Shown here: positions 51,047-59,544 of the stretch, piece after piece
How the letters are laid out: the number at the start of each line of letters is the position of its first letter
Position numbering within the stretch: position 1 is the stretch's first letter
Origin: a virus
IMG/VR virus record: IMGVR_UViG_3300045747_000054
Coordinates: 1 to 64,000 of that record
Direction: 5' to 3' (one strand)
DNA length: 64,000 nucleotides
The notes under the pieces: model-generated
The model's input: only the letters and a program-made list of their open reading frames with translations
Told to the model about the DNA's origin: nothing
The model's database searches: none
Position numbers and translations under genes: made by a program

Positions 51047-51990
51047 ACTGCCAGTTTTGTCTTGAAATAGTTAATAGTTGGAGGCAATCCTTCATTTAAA
51101 AGAATGCTTGGCTTCCAACCGATAGAATTCGCAAGTGTGATATCTGGACATCTTTGTGTTGGATCATCTTGTGGAAGTGGAAGATGAATGATCTTGGATT
51201 TGCTTCCAGTCAAATCAATGATAGATTCTGCTAGTTCAAGCATTGTGAATTCTTCTGGATTTCCAAGATTCATAGGTCCGTTGATTTCATTCTGATTGAA
51301 GAATGTTATCAATCCACGAACCAGATCATCGACATAACAGAAGGATCTAGTCTGATATCCATCACCATAGATTGTGATGTCAGTTCCTCTGAGTGCCTGT
51401 ACTATGAAGTTAGATACCACGCGACCATCATCCACGCACATATTAGGACCATAAGTATTGAAAATACGAACAACCCTCGTATCGACCTTATGAATCCTCT
51501 TGTAATCATAGAACAAAGCTTCCGCAGCCCTCTTACCTTCATCGTAACAGGCGCGGGGACCATAGCTGTTAACGTGTCCCACATAAGTCTCAGGCTGCGG
51601 AGTAATTTCTGGATCACCGTATACCTCGGAAGTAGACGCTTGGAGAATTCTACACCCATATTTCTTCGCCAACATCAATAAATTGTTCGAACCAACTACA
51701 CATGTTAATGTGGTTTCGATTGGGATGTTTTGGTAATGGATTGGACTAGCAGGGCAAGCGAGATTAAAGATACCGTCATAAGGACCGTCGCCAAGATGAT
51801 CGGTAAGGCAAGGATCATTAATATCAAGACGCATGAAAGAGAAATCGCCTCTTCCAAATAGCGACTTAACGTTTTCCATTTGCCCTGTACATAAGTTATC
51901 GAGGATTGTGACATGATGACCTTCCCCCATCAATGCTTTTGCCAAATGTGAGCCGAGAAATCCCGCTCCCCCTGCTATAATATAATTCAT
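51043..51990 (-). CDS. uxs: UDP-glucuronate decarboxylase-like NAD-dependent epimerase (315 aa)
   Basis: Rossmann [10 protein letters not shown] at 7-16, STSEVYG near 120 (catalytic Ser/Thr), [12 protein letters not shown] near 144-155 with the YXXXK, and [13 protein letters not shown]. Extended SDR family; the YGPR...YDEGKR sequence is characteristic of UDP-glucuronate decarboxylases, which make UDP-xylose from UDP-glucuronate with bound NAD. It would feed the glycosyltransferases at 53-58 kb. Other extended SDRs share parts of this pattern. Confidence 0.85.
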   Translation of the reverse strand: MNYIIAGGAGFLGSHLAKALMGEGHHVTILDNLCTGQMENVKSLFGRGDFSFMRLDINDPCLTDHLGDGPYDGIFNLACPASPIHYQNIPIETTLTCVVGSNNLLMLAKKYGCRILQASTSEVYGDPEITPQPETYVGHVNSYGPRACYDEGKRAAEALFYDYKRIHKVDTRVVRIFNTYGPNMCVDDGRVVSNFIVQALRGTDITIYGDGYQTRSFCYVDDLVRGLITFFNQNEINGPMNLGNPEEFTMLELAESIIDLTGSKSKIIHLPLPQDDPTQRCPDITLANSIGWKPSILLNEGLPPTINYFKTKLAV

Positions 51991-52385
51991 ATCGTTTCTA
52001 GTTCCTTCTGCTTCTGTGAAGCAATTTGAACGAGTCCATAAGACAATTCATTAATATACTTCTTTCTGAATAGCTTTTCCATGATCTCATCAGATTTGCT
52101 GCACTTCTTCATGATCATACCTTCTTGCTTGATGCCAATCAGGTTGTTGATGTAATATTTCAAATCTCCAATGATAGCTTCAAAAACTTCGGCTCTATCG
52201 CCTTTGTAAAGCACTACTTGATACTTATATCCCAATTCGTTATGCCAAAATTCTGGTCTGTCAGTCAGTTTCATTATGCTAAAATTCCAACAAGTTTCTT
52301 GTCCCGCATCCGCATCCATCGAAAATGAGATTGCGTCTACATCATCTTCATCTAGCTTTAAGCTTTTTATGTTTGTGGTCTGCAT
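51987..52385 (-). CDS. hypothetical protein (132 aa)
   Basis: Acidic N-terminus, [23 protein letters not shown] beta segment, helical Cys-Ser-Lys C-terminus. Overlaps the RuvC-like gene's end by 38 bases. Not recognised. Confidence 0.6.
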   Translation of the reverse strand: MQTTNIKSLKLDEDDVDAISFSMDADAGQETCWNFSIMKLTDRPEFWHNELGYKYQVVLYKGDRAEVFEAIIGDLKYYINNLIGIKQEGMIMKKCSKSDEIMEKLFRKKYINELSYGLVQIASQKQKELETI

Positions 52386-52956
52386 CTTGTTCCCCTAAAA
52401 TTGGTGAGTGAGTCAGATGATAGCCGTATTTTGCGATATAAAAACTGTCTACGATATCGGTCACTGGACTATCCAACTTACCCGTTTTGGAGAACGTCGG
52501 AATCAGCTTTACACCAGTTTCCTCAACAAAAGCATCATACATTTTTTGTTTGTCAGCATTGCCCTTCGATGTAGCAAATTTCTTTATCACTGTGGGTGGT
52601 ATAGTCTCAAACTTTAGCCCCACTTCCCATAGCTTATATTTCAGTAATCCAGTATTTTCTGCAATGTGAAAAACTCTACCTTTCGAACCAAACGAATAAT
52701 CTTCAATAAAGATATTTGGTGGTTTCGGATGAATTGGAATCTTATTCAAAAAGAACTCGGCTATGTTATCGTAACGTTCTTGTTCTGTGTAGTATTCCTT
52801 GTGTTCATATCCAACATATCTGTCAACAGTACCAACCATTCTTTTGTGTACAGTCAGAAAATAGAAGGCACAATTAGCTATATTCGGTGCAGTCATTATG
52901 CACATGGCAGGGCAACTCAGAGAGTAATCGATTCCAATTGTAGGAGTCTCTGCCAT
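52348..52956 (-). CDS. RuvC-like Holliday junction resolvase (202 aa)
   Basis: Opens IGIDYSLSCPAM (7-18; Asp10 then SxxxPA), then NIFIEDYSFGSKGRVFHIAENTGLLKYKL (about 76-108; catalytic Glu and a helix) and SPVTDIVDSFYIAKYG (about 165-180; late Asp ligand). This order of acidic residues is the RNase H-type RuvC fold, commonly replacing T4 gp49-type resolvases in other phages. It resolves recombination and replication junctions. Confidence 0.85.
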   Translation of the reverse strand: MAETPTIGIDYSLSCPAMCIMTAPNIANCAFYFLTVHKRMVGTVDRYVGYEHKEYYTEQERYDNIAEFFLNKIPIHPKPPNIFIEDYSFGSKGRVFHIAENTGLLKYKLWEVGLKFETIPPTVIKKFATSKGNADKQKMYDAFVEETGVKLIPTFSKTGKLDSPVTDIVDSFYIAKYGYHLTHSPILGEQDADHKHKKLKAR

Positions 52957-52997
52957 ATGCGTTCTCGATTATTATATGTTCAATAGTATATAGTGGA

Positions 52998-53183
52998 TCA
53001 ATATTCGTCAAGATCTTCTTTGTCTTCGTCGTCCTTGTATGATGTGTTATCTTCTTGAATCACTTCTCCGCAAAACGGACAATAGATTGGGCTACCGTTT
53101 ACATTTCCATCCATATATTCTATGGAAAATATAGACTCGCAATTATTACATGACATTTCTAGATATGCGTCTGATGAAGACAT
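52998..53183 (-). CDS. small zinc-ribbon protein (61 aa)
   Basis: CNNC and CPFCGE supply the four ligands; acidic C-terminal tail (DNTSYKDDEDKEDLDEY). Not recognised beyond the metal site. Confidence 0.68.
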   Translation of the reverse strand: MSSSDAYLEMSCNNCESIFSIEYMDGNVNGSPIYCPFCGEVIQEDNTSYKDDEDKEDLDEY

Positions 53184-53186
53184 TCC

Positions 53187-55244
53187 TTACTCCTTTGCTA
53201 TGACTGTAAATCCATGACAGTCTCTGTTGTGATAAACAAACTTCCACTCTGGATTTCTAATTGTGAAATCCACGATTGCTGGTAGAACTTCACCAACGAA
53301 AGGTTCGGCAGTATCGTGGAATGCGATATACTTTCTGACCTTCGTATGATGTCTATTCAATTCACCAGTCACCTGTTGGTATGTATGCTCTGTATCTAGG
53401 AACAATAAATCAGTCTCTTCAATGTCAATTGCTAGTGTATCACCCACCAAATATTCTACATCCTTACCGATGGATTTTGCCTTAACAAACAAGGCAGTTA
53501 CCAACGGATCTAGAAATAGGTCATATGATCTAAGAACTACATTCTCTGGAAGCAATGCGCGGGTCGATTGACCGTCGCGAACACCCATTTCGGTGACATG
53601 CTTACACTCAGAAGCATACTTTCTTAGAGTTGGAACGTGAGCATATATGTCGCTTCCATTATTACATGAATGCTGATATTCACTTTCTAGTAGTTCTTCA
53701 ACTGTTAAATTTTCATTGCTCACGGTATCATCCTTAGTTAAAAAAAAATCACGCATCTTTTCGTTCTGTGTTATCTCTGGTGGAAGCTTGTTTTCTGGAT
53801 ATTTCACAAGAATTGTGTCCACTTCGCAGCTTACTGACATGTCTCCGGGTCTTGGATCCTTTGCCATTCTTTCCAGAGTTTCCTTGGAATCGTAGCTTCC
53901 AGTTTGAAGAATAGACATCTTCTCGTTACTATGTACGAATCCTTCCAGTTTCTTGAGTCTTCTTGAAGAATCTCCCATCCAAGAGAAGTGCCAGCCGAAG
54001 TCTTCGATTCTCTTTCCATCCTGTGTCAGATATAGAATTGGAAATGGATTCTCAAGATTGGATCTGATCTGAATTACTTCTGCCTTTCTCAGATGTTCTT
54101 TCTTACACACAAACATTGCACCATCCCAAGGTTTTGGTGTCATGGTACTTCTCTTGAGTACACGAAGATTCGCCTTACCTTCAAGGTGTGCCAGTGGCAG
54201 CTTGAAAATGTTGTTTGGGTATTGATCTGCCATATTCATGACAAATTCGATGTTTTTTGGATCGATAATTTCATCACAATCACTGACGATGAAGTAGGTG
54301 TTATTATCGAACAGATTCAATACTCTTGGCGAATTCAAGAAGTTCTTCTGAACACGTTCTCTGACTCTTGCTTTGTATGATCTTTCGTTCTTGTCTTCAT
54401 AGCAATTCATTCTATCAATTTCTCTGACTTCCAGTGAATCTTCATCTGGAATATCAAGATCCACAATGATGAACCTGCTAGCATCAAGACCAAGTTCGGC
54501 AATAGTCTGTCTTAGTTTTCTTTCAATAGGAACACCAGTCTGAGTCTTATTAGACTCACACACGGCAAACTTATCGACATGATCCTTGAGAACATTATAT
54601 CTCAATTCCAGAATCTCTCGACACGTTTCATCATAGTATGTGAAACAATCGATGATTGTCTTCTTGGTATTTGGTCTTTTCAGATTCAGCTTATCGATAT
54701 TAGACTGAATGGCATTTGCGTGCGCCGAATCCAACTGCATTCCATAAACATCCTGTAGATGAAAGAATAGACTGGTAGACTCTTCAATCTTTCCCCACCA
54801 CCATGCACAGACTGCCTTTTCGAATATGACACCATACTTACCGGGATATTCGACATATGATCTTAGTGGTGGAATGTTAAAATCACAGTTTTCGAGTGCT
54901 ATTTGTGAATACACATATCCATCGACATAGCTACGAACTCTATCCAACGCTCGACTCATTAGGAAGTATGCTTCTGGTCTTTTTGGTAGAAGACTTATTG
55001 CACTCTGTAGAACTCTTCTGACGGTGTTTTCTCTGTTACCCTGTCTTTCAAAACATAGTGCCATTTTCACCAGACATTCGTATGCCAGAGTCTTATCTTC
55101 GGTTCTTTCGGCTGCTCTAAAGAAATACGTCACGGCAGATGCAGTCTGCTTGATTTCTTCATAGCACAATGCTAGTCGATAATTCTTCTCGGAATTTTCC
55201 GTATCGACGGAAAATTCATTCAGCGCATTCTGTAGTTTATCCAT
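53187..55244 (-). CDS. TPR, GT17 glycosyltransferase and methyltransferase-like fusion (685 aa)
   Basis: Start at ATG 55244 preceded by GAGGATATCATCT. Domain order: TPR helices (about 15-180); GT17-like glycosyltransferase (about 185-450) with KTIIDCFTYYDE, FIVSDCDEIIDP (DXD-type metal site) and FGWHFSWMGD; a linker; then a class I methyltransferase-like domain (about 520-685; VTEMGVRDGQSTRALL, LLFLDTEHTYQQVTGEL, FHDTAEP). It could add GlcNAc and methylate the sugar, for capsid, DNA or host-surface decoration. The fusion is unusual. The neighbours are glycan genes. Confidence 0.85.
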   Translation of the reverse strand: MDKLQNALNEFSVDTENSEKNYRLALCYEEIKQTASAVTYFFRAAERTEDKTLAYECLVKMALCFERQGNRENTVRRVLQSAISLLPKRPEAYFLMSRALDRVRSYVDGYVYSQIALENCDFNIPPLRSYVEYPGKYGVIFEKAVCAWWWGKIEESTSLFFHLQDVYGMQLDSAHANAIQSNIDKLNLKRPNTKKTIIDCFTYYDETCREILELRYNVLKDHVDKFAVCESNKTQTGVPIERKLRQTIAELGLDASRFIIVDLDIPDEDSLEVREIDRMNCYEDKNERSYKARVRERVQKNFLNSPRVLNLFDNNTYFIVSDCDEIIDPKNIEFVMNMADQYPNNIFKLPLAHLEGKANLRVLKRSTMTPKPWDGAMFVCKKEHLRKAEVIQIRSNLENPFPILYLTQDGKRIEDFGWHFSWMGDSSRRLKKLEGFVHSNEKMSILQTGSYDSKETLERMAKDPRPGDMSVSCEVDTILVKYPENKLPPEITQNEKMRDFFLTKDDTVSNENLTVEELLESEYQHSCNNGSDIYAHVPTLRKYASECKHVTEMGVRDGQSTRALLPENVVLRSYDLFLDPLVTALFVKAKSIGKDVEYLVGDTLAIDIEETDLLFLDTEHTYQQVTGELNRHHTKVRKYIAFHDTAEPFVGEVLPAIVDFTIRNPEWKFVYHNRDCHGFTVIAKE

Positions 55245-56217
55245 AGATGATATCCTCAATCACTTTCTTTGGGCAACGAAGTAAGTAGGCAGCATTATCA
55301 GTAACTCCGAATGTGATCAGATAATTGTTACCATGTTCTGCCATGCCAGCACAAAATTCAATCTCGGCTTCGAAGAACGAGAATAGATCTGAAATCTTGG
55401 CAACGTTCCAATCCTTGTCGAATCTAATGATTCTGTGTCTATACGTGGCATCCTTGTTTCCATTGGTACTCTTGAATAGATCTACCTCATGAGTGATGCA
55501 CATATGTTCGCCATTCTTCAATGGAATGACCTGTGATCCACCACGTTGATCTCTGATTCCATTCAACTGTGGTTTACCCACGATGACGTTCTTACATGTC
55601 TTTTCTACTGGATCTACCTTGACAATATCTACCGGATTACACCACTTTAGAAAGTGGAATGGCATATCTAGAATTGGCATCCAGTTCTTTTCGCAATAGG
55701 ATCCATCGTCATTTGGTGCAGGAATTCTGAATCTGGATACTTCCCTGACTCCGTTTTCATCGATTTCAATTTCAGAGAGTTCCATTCTGCCGACACCATT
55801 CGTAGTAGTGTCTCTGCGTACACCACAGAGGTACATCTTTCCTTCCCATCGAAAAACTCGACAGTCTTCTAGACCAATGAATTCCCAAATTGGCTTGACA
55901 TTGAACTTGTCAAAATTAACCTTATCTACCTTGGATATAGACAAGTCATCATTAAGATGACAGAAGAAATTGGTGGTTGTCAGAGTAACATCATTCTCTG
56001 GATTTAGATACACCAGTGGACCCCACTCATGTTCGAACTTACCTAGTTCTGAATGATAGATTGTTACTTGACAATGCCTGACATTGAACATCAGTTTTCC
56101 ATTGTCATTATAGACGGACGGATTGAATGTTCCAGTTCCGTTTGTCTGATCTGCTGGAATGATCAGAGGGTGTATGCTTCCACCATTATTCAATACATGC
56201 TTTACAAAATTTCCCAT
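55237..56217 (-). CDS. GH130-like beta-propeller protein (326 aa)
   Basis: Five-bladed-propeller-like sequence with repeated FNPSVYNDNGK, GLEDCRVFRWEGKMYL (EDxR type) and SQVIPLKNGEHMCITHEV. It resembles GH130 phosphorylases that act on beta-mannosides and related bare propellers. Whether it is catalytic is unclear. Located in the glycan cluster, it probably modifies or binds sugars made here. Confidence 0.75.
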   Translation of the reverse strand: MGNFVKHVLNNGGSIHPLIIPADQTNGTGTFNPSVYNDNGKLMFNVRHCQVTIYHSELGKFEHEWGPLVYLNPENDVTLTTTNFFCHLNDDLSISKVDKVNFDKFNVKPIWEFIGLEDCRVFRWEGKMYLCGVRRDTTTNGVGRMELSEIEIDENGVREVSRFRIPAPNDDGSYCEKNWMPILDMPFHFLKWCNPVDIVKVDPVEKTCKNVIVGKPQLNGIRDQRGGSQVIPLKNGEHMCITHEVDLFKSTNGNKDATYRHRIIRFDKDWNVAKISDLFSFFEAEIEFCAGMAEHGNNYLITFGVTDNAAYLLRCPKKVIEDIIYG

Positions 56218-56218
56218 A

Positions 56219-57778
56219 TCAAATTTTCCCCATCATTTGTTCAATTGAAGTTGTTTTGCCGACTTCTTTCCATAGCTTCGAATAATATGTATACGATAGA
56301 TTGTGAGGGTTTAGAGGATTAAAGTTCTCAGTGTCTCTGATTCTTGAAATCGAATCAGGATGAATCGAAGAATCAAAGTATTGATGCTCCAACAACAACG
56401 GAAAACTGTAGACCACACCTAGATTTCGAAATAGAATGTTCTCAATGAGAGGATGTAGATATCCCCAATCTGGATCTTCTATTGAAAAATCGTATGAACT
56501 ATCACCAACTTTATACTTATCAATCAATTTTTTGGCATAACTACGCTTAAGCATAAACGAAGATCCCCAATCATCCCACTGTCTCTTTCTTATGCGGAGT
56601 GCCGGAATCTCTGTTTCATCATACTTGAAGTAGCCACCATCGACCCACTCATTGATACGAATCAACTGAATACATTCCCAATCTTCTGGAAGATTTTTCA
56701 TGAATTCTTTCCAAGTGAAAGACCAATCATCAATGCTTTCAAAACTAGAATCATCATCACAGAATATTGCATATTCTTCATTTGTCAGATCGTACCAAGC
56801 CTCAATAGCTTCTAAGAATGAAATAGCAACCCCCGGATGCCCATGATCTAGCAGACCTTTACACGTAACTGTATAACAGTCTGATATGTTTTCATATCTG
56901 TGTGTACTATGTCTGGTGTGTTTTTCAATATCGTATTTTTTGAATTGATTCTCCATGAACATTCTTCTATCGGCAGATCCGATCAAATTCACATATGTAA
57001 TCGATGGAAATCCCCTAAGCTTCATCTTATCAGTTCCCATTATCTCTTCTATGGATTTTGTATTGTTTCTCCAGAAATCTTGGATGAAATCACTAGATTT
57101 CTTATGATCGTCCTTCACTCCACGTTCTAGATCCCAAGGATCTGTAGATTCTTTGAATAACCATTCTCTGAACAAAGGTAGATTATAAACCTTTCCTAGT
57201 CCATATAGCATGACATTCTCTACAATAGGTTGAATGTGTCCAAGATCTAATCTATATCCTGTGGGAGTAATATGTCTTGCCAGAAGTTTTCTGGCATAAC
57301 TTCTCTTCATGAATACGGCAGCACAACCCCAATCGTCCCATTCTCTTTCTCTGAAATTGATGCCTTCGGATCCATCATATCCAGTGCTGAAATTTTTGAT
57401 ACGTATCAGTTGTAGTGCTTCCCAATCACTAGGAAGATTGTCTAATACATCTTGGAATGTGAAATTCCAATTTTGTGATGTCATCAAATTAATATCGTCT
57501 TCGCAGAAGAGTGCATAAGGTTCATTAGTATTTTCATACCAATATTTCACTGATTCCAAATGAGAAATGGTAACTCCAAAACCGACATCATCCATGATAT
57601 CGGCTCTTGGACATTCTACATTCAATTCACTCTTGATGTCAGAGTAACGTTCATTAATATGAACGTGTCTAGTCTTAACACGAAGCTGATCTAATTGCTC
57701 TTGCAGTTTGGATCGTCTATATTTACATTCCCTCAGATTGATAAAACTCACTGAGGGGATGCCTTTCATATTACTCAT
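56219..57778 (-). CDS. tandem-duplicated GT25-like glycosyltransferase (519 aa)
   Basis: Two homologous halves of about 250 residues. Each starts PSVSFINL or PSITYVNL, has the HLESVKYWY/FLEAIEAWY helix, and FCEDDINL or FCDDDSSF (EDD/DDD metal triad) then a Trp-rich DWEALQLIRI/DWECIQLIRI. This is the LPS/LOS family 25 pattern. Two active domains in one chain could add two sugars. M1 overlaps the preceding stop; ATG 57769 is an alternative. Confidence 0.85.
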   Translation of the reverse strand: MSNMKGIPSVSFINLRECKYRRSKLQEQLDQLRVKTRHVHINERYSDIKSELNVECPRADIMDDVGFGVTISHLESVKYWYENTNEPYALFCEDDINLMTSQNWNFTFQDVLDNLPSDWEALQLIRIKNFSTGYDGSEGINFREREWDDWGCAAVFMKRSYARKLLARHITPTGYRLDLGHIQPIVENVMLYGLGKVYNLPLFREWLFKESTDPWDLERGVKDDHKKSSDFIQDFWRNNTKSIEEIMGTDKMKLRGFPSITYVNLIGSADRRMFMENQFKKYDIEKHTRHSTHRYENISDCYTVTCKGLLDHGHPGVAISFLEAIEAWYDLTNEEYAIFCDDDSSFESIDDWSFTWKEFMKNLPEDWECIQLIRINEWVDGGYFKYDETEIPALRIRKRQWDDWGSSFMLKRSYAKKLIDKYKVGDSSYDFSIEDPDWGYLHPLIENILFRNLGVVYSFPLLLEHQYFDSSIHPDSISRIRDTENFNPLNPHNLSYTYYSKLWKEVGKTTSIEQMMGKI

Positions 57779-58226
57779 GATTTTCCATATCTTCTAATAT
57801 AAGTTTCAATTCCCAAATTTCAGCATTGTTTTTAAGTGTATTTGCTCTATTAGAAATGATACGAACATTTCCTTTCACATATCCTTTACTGTTATCAATT
57901 CTATCAATACTAGGTTGAACCATCGGTATTTTTAGAACTGGACAAATATCTGGAATCACAATATCACTTTCGTCAATATCAAAATCTCTATCTCTTAAAA
58001 CAGCCCTACTCTTTGCGCGCTGGAGTATTTTCTTTACAATGTCTTTAGATTTCCATTGTTGTTTGGACAATGGTTTTCTACAATCTATACATGTAGTGTT
58101 TTTACCATGTGGACATTCACTGTGTGCATGAAAATTATCCCAAGTTTTATACACCTGACATTTACGACATACCCTGCCATTGTTGTCATATGTACCCCAC
58201 TTGAATTTATTCCCAATCTTGTTCAA
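57771..58226 (-). CDS. HNH homing endonuclease downstream of nrdJ (151 aa), TTG start
   Basis: CRKCQVYKTWDNFHAH and CIDCRKPLSK form a zinc site, and the HNH core is PSIDRIDNSKGYVKGNVRIISNRANTLK (about 103-130). TTG at 58226 overlaps the stop of the C-half of the reductase (TTGA), so it is translated with it. Typical of AP2-less HNH enzymes that home beside their target. One of three HNH genes around the reductase. Confidence 0.82.
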   Translation of the reverse strand: MNKIGNKFKWGTYDNNGRVCRKCQVYKTWDNFHAHSECPHGKNTTCIDCRKPLSKQQWKSKDIVKKILQRAKSRAVLRDRDFDIDESDIVIPDICPVLKIPMVQPSIDRIDNSKGYVKGNVRIISNRANTLKNNAEIWELKLILEDMENHE

Positions 58227-58879
58227 GTTATGTCACAAACGCCAGAAACACAAGCAAGACTTTGAGAACCAACAGTCATATCAGTTTCTTCCTTGAACTC
58301 CACCCAATCAATACTGACATTTTGAATTGCCAGAAGTTCATTATACTTAGCCTCATCAATTTCCTCATATGGTGCCTGACGATATGATCCAGTGTCTCTT
58401 GGAAGGAATGAAACTCCTGAAATTGCTGTCATGTTCTTATAGACCCATGCTCCAACATCCATCCATTCGTCGTCACCTACGAATACTGTAATAGATGGCT
58501 TATGTTCGCACCAATGTTCCTGATAGATCTTCCAAAGTTCTAGCTGTTCAATTGCAGTAACATCCTTGGTGAGAACCGCGCCTTCTGGTGCCTTCATTGG
58601 AAATGAGAATACCCAATTTGATTTTCCATAGAAGTCTTCTTCGGCAACGTATCCCTTACTGATCATGAAGTTTGCAAGAGGATCCTTCTTGTCTGCACGT
58701 ACTCTGCGAATATAGTACTGTGAATAACGAGGATGAATACCTGAAGCAGAGTCAACCAATTGTGAAACTGTATTATGAACCACCCAACCATTGTCTAACT
58801 GATATGAGTGTGTATCAGCAACTTCAATATCTGCTGTAAGAGTTGCGGTTCCCGTCTTTCTAATCTTTGCTACTTTCAT
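58223..58879 (-). CDS. nrdJ: C-half of class II ribonucleotide reductase with C-intein (218 aa)
   Basis: Residues 1-36 are the C-terminal half of a split intein: ADIEVADTHSYQLDNGWVVHN ends in the invariant His-Asn, cleaved before Thr37. Residues 37-218 are the C-terminal part of the reductase, continuing TVSQLVDSASGIHPRYSQYY and ending LACVSGVCDIT, the CX4C redox tail that recharges the active site. No start of a normal reductase is present, so it depends on trans-splicing with the N-half. ATG overlaps the stop of the intervening endonuclease (ATGA). Confidence 0.93.
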   Translation of the reverse strand: MKVAKIRKTGTATLTADIEVADTHSYQLDNGWVVHNTVSQLVDSASGIHPRYSQYYIRRVRADKKDPLANFMISKGYVAEEDFYGKSNWVFSFPMKAPEGAVLTKDVTAIEQLELWKIYQEHWCEHKPSITVFVGDDEWMDVGAWVYKNMTAISGVSFLPRDTGSYRQAPYEEIDEAKYNELLAIQNVSIDWVEFKEETDMTVGSQSLACVSGVCDIT

Positions 58880-59496
58880 TTTCTACCTCTATTAAATTGT
58901 GTTCTTTTTATGAAATCTTCAAAATTTTCATTAATCTGCTGTGTTGGTGTATACTTTTTATGGGTTCCTTCATTATCAGTATACCAACGAAATCCTTTGT
59001 TCTTTACTCCACCACGTTTACCAAATTCAGACTGTCTTTTTGGGTCTTGAAATACACCAGATGCTTTACCACCCTTAGACGCCCACTGTAATCTGAGTTC
59101 TTTGTTTGGTGTGTGGATACCGAGACCATTTTCTTTTTGCATCTTTCCACCAATTCTCCCACCCATAGCAGCCCAAATTTTTCTTTCTTCTTCAGAGCGA
59201 AATATACCAACTCCAGTATCATAAACTTTAGTTCCACCAATCTTCCCACCCTCAGAAGAAGAAACTTGATGAGCCTCACTGAAATTATATCCTATCATAT
59301 GATAAGCGCACAAATCCCTAAAGTCACCATATTTTTCATATCTTTCCATGTGGGCTTTTTTATGATGTTCTTTAGAGAGAGCCACAAGATTAGAAATATC
59401 ATCAGTGCCCCCAGCATATCTGGGTATTATGTGGTGTATCTCATAATCTTGTGGTATTGGTCCGTGGTGTTCTTCGTATAGTTTTTTATAATTCAT
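58876..59496 (-). CDS. HNH endonuclease inside the split intein locus (206 aa)
   Basis: EIHHIIPRYAGGTDDISNLVALSKEHHKKAHMER is the His-His-Asn-His catalytic core near residue 19-52. The rest contains three GG-X-(I/A)-(G/S)-G repeats (EGGKIGGTK, MGGRIGGKM, KGGKASGVF), DNA-binding modules common in phage HNH homing enzymes. The gene stands free between the two intein halves rather than inside an intein, so it is a nested mobile gene. It overlaps the C-half start by four bases. Confidence 0.88.
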   Translation of the reverse strand: MNYKKLYEEHHGPIPQDYEIHHIIPRYAGGTDDISNLVALSKEHHKKAHMERYEKYGDFRDLCAYHMIGYNFSEAHQVSSSEGGKIGGTKVYDTGVGIFRSEEERKIWAAMGGRIGGKMQKENGLGIHTPNKELRLQWASKGGKASGVFQDPKRQSEFGKRGGVKNKGFRWYTDNEGTHKKYTPTQQINENFEDFIKRTQFNRGRK

Positions 59497-59544
59497 AGTA
59501 TTAAACCCTCTTTACTTCCTGACGGTATAACACTATTTAGTATT

